Source of the DNA: Paenarthrobacter sp. Z7-10
GTDB taxonomy: Bacteria; Actinomycetota; Actinomycetes; Actinomycetales; Micrococcaceae
Length of the DNA: 42,768 nucleotides
Assembly (NCBI RefSeq): GCF_026932795.1
Contig: NZ_JADPVH010000027.1
Coordinates: 11,327-54,094 of the forward strand
Reading direction: 5' to 3'
Shown here one piece after another: positions 25,512-32,381 of this stretch. The notes under the pieces were generated by a model. That model saw only the letters and a list, made by a program, of their open reading frames with translations, made no database searches and was not told where the DNA came from. Numbering within the stretch: the first letter of the stretch is position 1; each line of letters starts with the position of its first letter. A program made the position numbers and the translations under genes.

Positions 25512-25548
25512 TCCGGGTCCCGCCGCATCATCGCAGCGGGCACCCGGA
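25512..25548 (-). other. Intercistronic stem-loop between the binding-protein and permease genes
   Basis: TCCGGGTCCCGC (25512-25523) pairs with GCGGGCACCCGGA (25536-25548), leaving one unpaired base and a 12-base loop. It sits between the binding-protein stop (25567) and the permease start (25466). Such hairpins often stabilise the upstream message or partly terminate transcription, so that more binding protein than membrane subunit is made. The structure is visible; that role is inference. Confidence 0.6.
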
Positions 25549-25566
25549 CGCAGGCGGTGCAAAGAT

Positions 25567-26376
25567 CTATTTCGAGGAGTTGGCCTCGCCGAGGCCGTAC
25601 TTCTTGAGGATCTCCATGTACTTCGGTGTCTTTTTCAAGTCGGCAAGCCCCGAGTTGAGGTCCTTCAGCAGCTGCATATCGTCCTTGCGTACTCCGGCGC
25701 CGATAATGCCGGGATAGTAGGGCTTGTAAGGGGAAACCAGTTTGAGCTTCGGGTTCGGCTTCTGCACCAAGCTGTAGGCGATGACAGCGCTGTCGGTGAA
25801 CACCGCGTCAACCTGTTTGTTTTCGACCGCTGCCAGCAAGGCTGCCTGAGAGTCGAAGAGCTTCACCTGTTTTCCGCCCAGGGAGTCGACGAGGTCCTTG
25901 AATACCGTTCCCGTTTGGGCACCCAAGACCTTGCCCTTTACGTCATCGCGGGAGGTTAGCGTGGAGTCTCCGGGAACCACCATGGCCTCGCCCTCGGTGT
26001 ACCAGGGATCCGTGAAGTTGATCTTCTTCTTTCGCTCGTCCGTGATGTACATGGCATCGACAATGACGTCGGCCTTCTTGGCCGACAGGGCGGCGATCAG
26101 GGTGGCGTACTCAGAGGTGAAAACCTTGATCTTCCAACCTTTGTTGGCGGCAATTGCGTTGATCATTTCGCCGTCAATGCCCTTGAGGGCACCGGTTCCC
26201 TGATCGGTGAAGGAGAACGGGGCGTCGTTGGACGTGCCGATCGTGATGGTCTTCTGTTCCGTGCCCCCGGCACTGCTTGAGCCCCCGGAACCGCAGCCCG
26301 TCAGGGCAAGGGCCACCACCATTCCCATGGGTACCAGGGCTTTCAACGGCGAGGAGAGTTTGAATGTATTTTTCAT
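25567..26376 (-). CDS. Amino-acid ABC transporter substrate-binding lipoprotein
   Basis: 269 residues from the ATG at 26376 (a start two codons earlier is possible). The signal peptide ends in a lipobox (VALALTGC, lipidated Cys at 28) followed by a Gly/Ser linker, so it is anchored to the outer face of the membrane. The family 3 binding fold is clear: ITIGTSNDAPFSFTDQ, KGIDGEMINAIAANKGWKI, ADVIVDAMYITDERKKKINF and VLGAQTGTVFKDLVDSL. The ligand is probably a polar amino acid or an analogue; the pocket cannot be read by eye. It starts 32 bases after the HisD-like gene, linking uptake to that dehydrogenase. Confidence 0.93.
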   Translation of the reverse strand: MKNTFKLSSPLKALVPMGMVVALALTGCGSGGSSSAGGTEQKTITIGTSNDAPFSFTDQGTGALKGIDGEMINAIAANKGWKIKVFTSEYATLIAALSAKKADVIVDAMYITDERKKKINFTDPWYTEGEAMVVPGDSTLTSRDDVKGKVLGAQTGTVFKDLVDSLGGKQVKLFDSQAALLAAVENKQVDAVFTDSAVIAYSLVQKPNPKLKLVSPYKPYYPGIIGAGVRKDDMQLLKDLNSGLADLKKTPKYMEILKKYGLGEANSSK

Positions 26377-26408
26377 GAGCATTCCTTTTTCTAAGTGGAA
26401 TTGCGGGG

Positions 26409-27728
26409 TTACCGGGTGAAGCGTTCAAGCCGGAGAGTAGCAGTCGCCCGATGGGCTTCCATGCCCTCGAATTCGGATATTGCCGCGACGTAATTTGCCA
26501 GCCGCGGGGTCGCCTCCTTCTCGATGCGTTGGAAGGTCAAGGGCTTGAGGAACCGGGCTACGGACAGGCCCGCTGCGGAGCGTGCACCCCCGCCGGTGGG
26601 CAGAACATGGTTGGTGCCTGAAATGCCCTTGTCGGAGTAAGCGACGGTTGACCATGGACCCAGGAAGATCGAGCCGTAGTTCTTCAGATTCTGGTGGTAA
26701 TAATCATCGTCACTGGTCTGCAGCTCCAGATGTTCAGGAGCGAGTTGGTCCATTATTTCAATGGCAGTGTCGCGGTCTTCGGCCACGTACACGGTTCCGT
26801 AGTCCCGCCACGCCGGGCCGGCGATGTCCTTGGTGGCGAGGGTCTGAAGCTGTTTTTCGATATGGCGGACGACTTCCTCCCCTAAGGAGCGCGATGTCGT
26901 GACCAGGCATGCCGGGGACTGCGGACCATGCTCGGCCTGGCCGAGCAGATCGGCCGCGACAAGTTCCGGATCGGCGGTGTCATCGGCGATCACCGCGACT
27001 TCGGACGGGCCGGCCAGAAGGTCAATGCCAACGCGGCCGAAAAGCTGGCGTTTAGCTTCCGTAACGTACGCATTGCCGGCTCCGACGAGGATGTCCGCTG
27101 GCTGCTCTCCAAGCAGTCCGAATGCCATCGCCGCCACAGCCTGGACTCCACCGATGGCGAAGGCCCGGTCGACTCCGGAGAGGTATGCGGCGTGCAGGAC
27201 GGCCGGATGTCCACCGGTGGGGCTCGTGGGCGGCGTGCAAGCGAGGACCGTCGGTACGCCGGCGGCCTTGGCGACGCCCACCGTCATGAAGGCACTTGCA
27301 AGGATGGGAAAGCGCCCGGCGGGAAGGTACGCGCCGACCCGGGGAACGGGGACATATTTCTGTCCGACGACGACGCCGGGAAGGATCTCGGTTTCGAAGT
27401 CCGTCAGGTGTTCCCGCTGTTCGATGGCGAAGATTCGGGTGCGCTCAGCTCCGGCGGCCAAAGCTTCGCGAAGGACAGGTGTGAGTGCGTCGCCGGTCTT
27501 TGCCAGATCGAAGGCGCTGATCTCAACGTCTTTGCCTTCCCAGCCATCCAGTTTTCTGGAGTAATCAATAACTGCGTCCATGCCGTTTTTCTCAATCGTG
27601 CCCAACATGTCGGAGACCGTCTTGATGACCGCTGGCAAGCGCTGGGCCGGCACTCCTCCGATGGCGGGTTCCTTTAGAGTCGTAAACTTACCCCGTATGT
27701 AAAACTTCTCGGCTTCATTAATCTGCAT
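26409..27728 (-). CDS. Histidinol-dehydrogenase-family NAD-dependent dehydrogenase, probably catabolic
   Basis: 439 residues of the HisD fold. The residues corresponding to HisD zinc ligands and catalytic bases are present: Gln264 and His267 (LLGQAEHGP), Glu332-His333 (LAPEHLE), Asp366 (AYSDKGIS), His374 (GTNHVLPT) and His426 (GMEAHRAT). The segment VGAYLPAGRFPILASAFM replaces the LYIPGG-type loop of biosynthetic HisD, as seen in catabolic relatives such as the sulfopropanediol dehydrogenase HpsN. There are no other his genes nearby. It is instead the first gene of an amino-acid transporter operon with a divergent LysR regulator. It probably oxidises an imported alcohol or amino alcohol; true histidinol dehydrogenase activity is the alternative. 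The ribosome binding site is weak. Confidence 0.85.
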   Translation of the reverse strand: MQINEAEKFYIRGKFTTLKEPAIGGVPAQRLPAVIKTVSDMLGTIEKNGMDAVIDYSRKLDGWEGKDVEISAFDLAKTGDALTPVLREALAAGAERTRIFAIEQREHLTDFETEILPGVVVGQKYVPVPRVGAYLPAGRFPILASAFMTVGVAKAAGVPTVLACTPPTSPTGGHPAVLHAAYLSGVDRAFAIGGVQAVAAMAFGLLGEQPADILVGAGNAYVTEAKRQLFGRVGIDLLAGPSEVAVIADDTADPELVAADLLGQAEHGPQSPACLVTTSRSLGEEVVRHIEKQLQTLATKDIAGPAWRDYGTVYVAEDRDTAIEIMDQLAPEHLELQTSDDDYYHQNLKNYGSIFLGPWSTVAYSDKGISGTNHVLPTGGGARSAAGLSVARFLKPLTFQRIEKEATPRLANYVAAISEFEGMEAHRATATLRLERFTR

Positions 27729-27783
27729 AGGGAGAACTTATGCGCATGGATGCCCCCGCACAACCCTATGAGAACCGATTCTT

Positions 27784-27804
27784 GCCATCGGGTAACCCGA
27801 TGGC
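27784..27804. promoter_or_regulatory. Perfect 21-bp palindrome in the hisD-like / LysR divergent promoter
   Basis: GCCATCGGG (27784-27792), TAA spacer, CCCGATGGC (27796-27804): nine perfectly paired bases on each side. It lies 56 bases upstream of the HisD-like start and about 65 bases before the LysR start, the usual place for a LysR-family recognition site that controls both genes. Use as an operator is inference; no second copy was noticed in the window. Confidence 0.6.
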
Positions 27805-27869
27805 GCATGGTCAATGGGAGGAAAGCGGGTTTTCCGGTCAGGGCCGCTTTTAGTCGTCGCCGTGAGCAT

Positions 27870-28820
27870 ATGATTCTGGCTATGACTCTCGCGCAACTTC
27901 GGGCTTTCCTGGCTGCCTACGACCTGGGATCATTTACCGCCGCCGCCGTGAAGTTGGAGACGAGCCAGGCCTCGATTTCCGAATTGATGAGCCGACTGGA
28001 GCAGGAAGTGGGAATCAGCCTCTTTACCCGCGGTGGTCGACGGCTGGTCCCCACCGCCGCAGCAGTGGAGCTGCGTGTTCACGCCCAGCAATCCGTTACA
28101 TCGGTCGACAATGGCCTGCAGGCCATGAAATCCATTGCGTCGCTGGAAGGCGGGGTGTGCACCTTCGGGGTTATGCGCAACGCCGGCTACTACGACCTCT
28201 CCGACCTCGTCCAGCGCTTCCACAAGCGATATCCCAACGTTAAGGTCCGGCTGGTCGGATTGAATTCTGCCTTGGTGGCCGAGTCCATTGCACGAGGCGA
28301 ACTCGAAGCCGGGCTCGTAGTGCTTCCTGTTTTAGAGACCGGTTTGGTGGTGAAACCGCTGTTCAGAGACGAAATTTTTTATGCGTCAACGCGGCGGAAC
28401 CCCAGCAAAGGACCGATGACCATTGAGGAAATGTCGACTGCCAAAGTTGTGCTTTACGATGCCTACGCGGGCTGGAACGATCCCACCCGCAAACAGATCC
28501 AGGAGCGCGCCCAGCTCAATGGTCTGACCATCGATCCGGCCATTGAAGTCGAGCACGTCGAAACAGCACTGAATCTGGTTTCAACCGGTGCGGCGGACAC
28601 CATTGTGTGCAAGGCCGTCGCGGAAGGCCGTTCCTTTCCGGGCAACATCACGCTCGTCCCCTTTGCCGAGCCACTCTATGACACGCTCGCTATAGTGCAG
28701 CGCGAGGCGTCGTATTTGTCGCCCGCGACACGCAAAATTGTGCAGCTCACGGAACGGACCCTCCTGGCGAAAGTTGCTTCCGTCGCCAAAGTTGGGTCTG
28801 GCAATAAGCGCGTTAGTTAG
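27870..28820 (+). CDS. LysR-family transcriptional regulator
   Basis: 316 residues from the ATG at 27870; the ATG at 27882 is equally typical (MTLAQLRAFLAAYDLGSF) and the longer frame back to 27750 crosses the palindrome, so it is unlikely to be coding. The N-terminal winged helix-turn-helix is clear (SFTAAAVKLETSQASISELM, then LEQEVGISLFTRGGRRLVPT). Residues ~90-300 form the periplasmic-binding-like effector domain (GVMRNAGYYDLSDLVQRF, ESIARGELEAGLVVLPV). It is transcribed divergently from the dehydrogenase/transporter operon and probably activates it in response to the imported compound or a metabolite of it. Confidence 0.9.
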   Translation: MILAMTLAQLRAFLAAYDLGSFTAAAVKLETSQASISELMSRLEQEVGISLFTRGGRRLVPTAAAVELRVHAQQSVTSVDNGLQAMKSIASLEGGVCTFGVMRNAGYYDLSDLVQRFHKRYPNVKVRLVGLNSALVAESIARGELEAGLVVLPVLETGLVVKPLFRDEIFYASTRRNPSKGPMTIEEMSTAKVVLYDAYAGWNDPTRKQIQERAQLNGLTIDPAIEVEHVETALNLVSTGAADTIVCKAVAEGRSFPGNITLVPFAEPLYDTLAIVQREASYLSPATRKIVQLTERTLLAKVASVAKVGSGNKRVS

Positions 28821-28900
28821 CCATCCCCGCACAATCGACGCTGTGCCCGTTTACATAATTCCGGACCACGTCGGACCGTGACCGGCCGCCGGGGTAATAG

Positions 28901-28929
28901 TTACGGCGGTGGCATCCATAAGCTAGATT
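28901..28929 (+). promoter_or_regulatory. Candidate promoter giving a leaderless coaD transcript
   Basis: TTACGG (28901-28906) and TAGATT (28924-28929) are 17 bases apart. The -10 element ends six bases before the coaD ATG at 28936, so transcription would begin at or next to the A of the start codon. No Shine-Dalgarno sequence is present in between. TANNNT a few bases before the start is the usual signature of leaderless genes in actinobacteria. Confidence 0.6.
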
Positions 28930-28935
28930 CGGATT

Positions 28936-29436
28936 ATGCGACGCGCCGTGTATCCCGGATCCTTTGACCCGATCCACAACGGCCACCTTGAGGTGATCGC
29001 CCGGGCTGCGGGCCTCTTCGATGAGTTGATTGTGGCGGTGTCCACCAACTACTCCAAAAAGTATCGCTTCAGCCTGGACGAGCGGCTGGAGATGGCCAAG
29101 TCCGCCTTTGCCTCCCTGCGCGGCATCTCGATCGAGCCGATGGGTGAGGGTCTGCTGGCGGAGTACTGCCACGACCGCGGGGCGTCGGCCATCATCAAAG
29201 GCCTGCGGTCGTCGTCGGACTTTGACTACGAGCTGCCCATGGCCACGATGAACCGCCAGCTCAGCGGCGTTGAAACGGTGTTCCTGCCGGCCGAAAGCCG
29301 CTATCAGCACCTGTCCTCCACCATGATCAAGGAAGTTGCCACCCTGGGCGGGGATGTATCGGACTTTGTCCCCAAGGCAGTGCTGAAAAGACTTCTCGCG
29401 GGCGCGCCTCGCCCGGATTCCCCCGGGGGACACTAA
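28936..29436 (+). CDS. coaD: Pantetheine-phosphate adenylyltransferase
   Basis: 166 residues; transfers AMP from ATP to 4'-phosphopantetheine to give dephospho-CoA, the penultimate step of coenzyme A synthesis. The nucleotidyltransferase signature is AVYPGSFDPIHNGHLEV (residues 4-20), IIKGLRSSSDFDYE and the ISSTxIR-like HLSSTMIKEV near the C-terminus are in place, and the length is standard. The last ~12 residues (APRPDSPGGH) are a short disordered tail. It begins the coaD - DUF177 - rpmF - rnc - mutM run and probably has its own leaderless promoter. Confidence 0.97.
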   Translation: MRRAVYPGSFDPIHNGHLEVIARAAGLFDELIVAVSTNYSKKYRFSLDERLEMAKSAFASLRGISIEPMGEGLLAEYCHDRGASAIIKGLRSSSDFDYELPMATMNRQLSGVETVFLPAESRYQHLSSTMIKEVATLGGDVSDFVPKAVLKRLLAGAPRPDSPGGH

Positions 29437-29497
29437 ACTTATTGAGGCCGTTGCGCATCGGACGCTGGTGTCGTTTCCGGCAGTAGCGGCGGCCGTT

Positions 29498-29527
29498 TTG
29501 GGACCGGCGGAGCTTTCACGCTAAGAT
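29498..29527 (+). promoter_or_regulatory. Candidate promoter for the DUF177 - rpmF - rnc - mutM run
   Basis: TTGGGA (29498-29503) and TAAGAT (29522-29527) are separated by 18 bases. The -10 element is about 34 bases before the proposed ATT start, with AGGAG (29551-29555) in between. It would give ribosomal protein L32 and the downstream RNA and DNA enzymes a shared promoter. Confidence 0.5.
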
Positions 29528-29560
29528 GATACGTCGGTCATATGTTCTACAGGAGTTCTC

Positions 29561-30139
29561 ATTAGCACGACCAAACGGAGCAATCCGGGTTCACCCCTGA
29601 TGCTGCAGGTCCAAGATCTTGGACGCAGCAGCGCAGGCAGCAGCCGAGCACTGCAGGAACATGTGCCAGCACCGAAGGATTTTGGTGTGGCAATGATCGG
29701 TGTGCAGGAAGGGTCCGACATGGACCTGGACCTGACACTGGAGGCCGTATACGAAGGAATCCTGGTTTCCGGAAGCGTGCTCGTCCCTGTGACGGGTGAG
29801 TGTTCCCGATGCCTGGATCCCCTTGCCTATGACCTTGAAGTTGATGTGCAGGAACTTTTCTCCTACGAGGAACCGTCCCATGACGGTGCTGCGGCAGGGG
29901 AGGATGAAGAAGAGCAGCATTGGATCGAGCACGACATGATCGATCTTGAACCGGTGTTGCGGGACGCAGTGGTAACAGCACTGCCGTTCCAGCCGGTGTG
30001 CCGGGAAGATTGCCAGGGCTTGTGTTCCGAATGCGGAATTCATCTGGCGGACGAACCGGGGCACCACCACGAGGTTCTGGATCCTCGCTGGGCCGGCCTG
30101 CAGGGGCTGACCGGCAAAGACAGTTTGACCGAGAGCTGA
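29561..30139 (+). CDS. DUF177 (YceD-like) protein, large-ribosomal-subunit associated
   Basis: DUF177 family protein encoded just before rpmF, as in most bacteria; plant and bacterial relatives act in 23S rRNA accumulation or assembly. The core is VTGECSRCLDPLAYDLEVDV with paired Cys, then an acidic insert and CREDCQGLCSECGIHL with four more Cys that may bind metal. The start is unusual. AGGAG at 29551-29555 is correctly spaced for ATT at 29561, which adds STTKRSNPGSPL before the ATG at 29600. No ATG, GTG or TTG lies in frame between the stop at 29522 and 29600, and the 29600 ATG has only a weak site. Protein length is 192 residues from ATT, 179 from ATG. Confidence 0.85.
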   Translation: MSTTKRSNPGSPLMLQVQDLGRSSAGSSRALQEHVPAPKDFGVAMIGVQEGSDMDLDLTLEAVYEGILVSGSVLVPVTGECSRCLDPLAYDLEVDVQELFSYEEPSHDGAAAGEDEEEQHWIEHDMIDLEPVLRDAVVTALPFQPVCREDCQGLCSECGIHLADEPGHHHEVLDPRWAGLQGLTGKDSLTES

Positions 30140-30189
30140 ATAAGATTTCCGGTCCCACCAGGGGCCGCTGAGAGAGAAAAGAGTTTGCC

Positions 30190-30393
30190 GTGGCTGTTCC
30201 CAAGCGGAAAATGTCCCGCTCGAATACGCACGCCCGCCGGTCCCAGTGGAAGGCCACCGCGCCCGCACTGGTGAAGACCGTGGAGAACGGCCGCGTCAGC
30301 TACAGCCTGCCGCACCAGGCCAAGGTTGTCACCGACTCCGCTGGAACGGCGCTGTACCTTGAGTACAAGGGCCGCAAGGTCGCCGACGTCTAA
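30190..30393 (+). CDS. rpmF: 50S ribosomal protein L32
   Basis: 67 residues from a GTG start with GAGAG upstream. The sequence is typical of actinobacterial bL32: [20 protein letters not shown] and [20 protein letters not shown]. It lacks the CxxC zinc motifs found in some L32 forms, so it is the zinc-independent type. It lies 50 bases after the DUF177 gene and 10 bases before the rnc start. Confidence 0.97.
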   Translation: MAVPKRKMSRSNTHARRSQWKATAPALVKTVENGRVSYSLPHQAKVVTDSAGTALYLEYKGRKVADV

Positions 30394-30403
30394 GGACGCC
30401 GGA

Positions 30404-31180
30404 TTGAAAAATTCAAATAGTGCTGCCGGCGGCGCCGGAGGGTCGGCGTCCGCGTCGGCCCCGCCTGAGCAGGGCCGTGAGCACGTTTTGTTGAAGCGTC
30501 TCGGTGTCGATATCGACGCCGGGACGCTTCGTCTTGCCCTGACGCACCGCTCCTTCGCGTATGAGAACGGTGGGATTCCCACCAATGAACGGCTGGAGTT
30601 CCTGGGAGATTCGATCCTGGGCTTTTCGGTCACCGACGCGCTGTACCGGGACAACCCGCAGCTGCCCGAGGGCGAGCTGGCCAAGCGCCGCTCCGCCGTC
30701 GTGAGCACGCGGGCGTTGGCCGGGATTGCCCGCGACCTGGAGATTGGCGAGTTCATCTACCTTGGCCAGGGCGAGCGGCTGACCAACGGCAAGAACAAGT
30801 CCTCCATCCTGGCCGACACCATGGAGGCGCTGATTGGCGCCACTTATTTGGACTGCGGCATCGAAGTGGCGCGCGCCCTGGTGATGCGCCTGACCGGTCC
30901 GCTGCTCCAGGATGCAGGCGTTCTGGGAGCGGGGACGGACTGGAAGACCAACATCCAGGAGATCGCCGCGAGCCGCCGGATGGGCGCTGTGCAGTACGTG
31001 GTGGCTGGTTCCGGCCCCGACCACGCCCGCACCTTTGAGGCGAAGCTGCTGATCGGCGGCCGTGAGCACGGCAACGGCGGCGGCAACTCCAAGAAGGAAG
31101 CGGAGCAGGAGGCCGCGGCCGACGCGTGGAAGGCGCTGGCTGCGAAACGGCGCATGGGTGGCCCTGCCCTCAATGCCTGA
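30404..31180 (+). CDS. rnc: Ribonuclease III
   Basis: 258 residues from a TTG at 30404, chosen because AAGGA lies eight bases upstream, right after the rpmF stop. The first ~25 residues are low-complexity Gly/Ala/Ser. The endonuclease domain has the signature [20 protein letters not shown] with catalytic Glu and Asp, and [15 protein letters not shown] supplies the second pair of metal ligands. The C-terminal double-stranded-RNA-binding domain has [13 protein letters not shown] and [17 protein letters not shown]. It processes rRNA precursors and structured mRNAs. Its last eight bases overlap the start of mutM. Confidence 0.96.
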   Translation: MKNSNSAAGGAGGSASASAPPEQGREHVLLKRLGVDIDAGTLRLALTHRSFAYENGGIPTNERLEFLGDSILGFSVTDALYRDNPQLPEGELAKRRSAVVSTRALAGIARDLEIGEFIYLGQGERLTNGKNKSSILADTMEALIGATYLDCGIEVARALVMRLTGPLLQDAGVLGAGTDWKTNIQEIAASRRMGAVQYVVAGSGPDHARTFEAKLLIGGREHGNGGGNSKKEAEQEAAADAWKALAAKRRMGGPALNA

Positions 31181-32201
31181 GCTGCCCGAAGTTGAGGTGG
31201 TGCGCCGCGGCCTGGCCCGCTGGGTGAGCGGCCGCACCATCACCGGCGTTCAGGTGCTCGATCCACGCTCCATCCGTCGGCATGCGCTGGGAGTCGAGGA
31301 TTTCCGCGGCAACCTGATCGGGACCACGGTGCTCGACGTGGTGCGACGCGGCAAATTCCTGTGGCTCCCGCTGGGCGAGATGAAGCCCGACGACGACGGT
31401 CTGGTCCATGCGGACGACGACGGCGGCCCGGTCCATGCGGGCGGCGACGGCGGTCTGGTCCAAGCGGGCGGCGACGGCCTGCCGCACACGGCACTGATGG
31501 CGCATTTGGGCATGAGCGGCCAACTGCTGATGCAGGACCCCGGCCAGCCCGACGAAAAACATCTCAAGGTCCGGCTGACCCTTTCACCCCAAGACGGTGC
31601 GCCGGATGAACTGCGTTTCGTGGACCAGCGGATTTTTGGTGGCCTGTTCGTCACCTCGCTGATACCGACGGCGGACGGTCATCCGGGCGGCCATTCCGCG
31701 GCGGCCCTGCCTTTGATCGCCGCCGAGGCTGCCCATATTGGCCGCGACCCGCTGGATCCCGCCTTTTCCATGGACCACTTCTACCGCCGACTGCACGCCC
31801 GCAAGACCGGACTCAAGCGCGCGCTGCTGGATCAGGGTCTGGTCTCGGGCATCGGCAACATCTACGCCGACGAAGCCCTGTGGGCGGCCAAACTGCATTA
31901 CGCGCGCCCCACTGACACCCTTCGCCGGGCCGAAGCTGACCGCGTGCTCGAGGCGAGCCGGGCCGTGATGCTCCGTGCCCTGGACGCTGGGGGAACCAGT
32001 TTCGACTCGCTCTATGTCAACGTCAACGGCACCTCGGGCTACTTCGAACGCTCCCTGAACGCCTACGGCCGCGAGGGCCAACCCTGTCCGCGCTGCGCCG
32101 GCCTGGGCCTCAACACCAAAATTCGCCGCGACACCTTCATGAACCGCTCCTCCTACAGCTGCCCGGTTTGTCAGCCCCGGCCACGCAACGGGCGCTGGTA
32201 A
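31173..32201 (+). CDS. mutM: Formamidopyrimidine-DNA glycosylase (Fpg/MutM)
   Basis: 342 residues from ATG 31173, overlapping the end of rnc (ATGCCTGA). The N-terminal Pro-Glu that forms the Schiff base with DNA is intact ([17 protein letters not shown]). The conserved Lys is in [11 protein letters not shown], the intercalation loop region in [10 protein letters not shown], the helix-two-turn-helix in [20 protein letters not shown], and the C-terminal zinc finger runs CPRC to CPVC. It removes 8-oxoguanine and ring-opened purines. The protein is ~60-70 residues longer than E. coli Fpg. Much of the excess is an Asp/Gly-rich insert at residues 72-106 that contains three 9-residue repeats (see the repeat entry). 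Confidence 0.96.
   Translation: MPELPEVEVVRRGLARWVSGRTITGVQVLDPRSIRRHALGVEDFRGNLIGTTVLDVVRRGKFLWLPLGEMKPDDDGLVHADDDGGPVHAGGDGGLVQAGGDGLPHTALMAHLGMSGQLLMQDPGQPDEKHLKVRLTLSPQDGAPDELRFVDQRIFGGLFVTSLIPTADGHPGGHSAAALPLIAAEAAHIGRDPLDPAFSMDHFYRRLHARKTGLKRALLDQGLVSGIGNIYADEALWAAKLHYARPTDTLRRAEADRVLEASRAVMLRALDAGGTSFDSLYVNVNGTSGYFERSLNAYGREGQPCPRCAGLGLNTKIRRDTFMNRSSYSCPVCQPRPRNGRW
31392..31472 (+). repeat. Three in-frame 27-bp tandem repeats within mutM
   Basis: Units at 31392-31418, 31419-31445 and 31446-31472 encode [18 protein letters not shown] and DGGLVQAGG, followed by a partial DGLP. They sit in the turn between the [11 protein letters not shown] strand and HLGMSG, which E. coli Fpg crosses in a few residues. 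The units are similar at base level, differing at several positions each, pointing to expansion by slippage or unequal crossing-over followed by divergence. Confidence 0.85.
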
Positions 32202-32296
32202 CCGCCGCAGACGCGGCCGCCTCGCTTCAAAATCACTACAGCAACCAGCGATCCTTTCGGCGTCGCGCCTATCCGCAACCGATGACTGCCCGATCC

Positions 32297-32330
32297 CTTA
32301 CCATCGGTTATGCCACTAACCAGTGGTAAG
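32297..32330. terminator. Candidate hairpin between convergent mutM and NYN genes
   Basis: CTTACCA (32297-32303) can pair with TGGTAAG (32324-32330). Alternatively CCACT (32313-32317) pairs with AGTGG (32322-32326) around AACC. The two pairings exclude each other. The element sits about 100 bases after mutM and 50 bases beyond the stop of the convergent gene, so a bidirectional terminator is plausible but there is no T-run. Confidence 0.35.
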
Positions 32331-32381
32331 ACCACGTCATTCCATCGGATGACAGTTGTTCCGGCAGCCTGCGGTGCAGGA

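Noticed and set aside
27750-27869. N-terminal extension of the LysR protein
   Set aside because: It adds 40 residues before the canonical LysR start and would place the palindromic control site inside the coding sequence.
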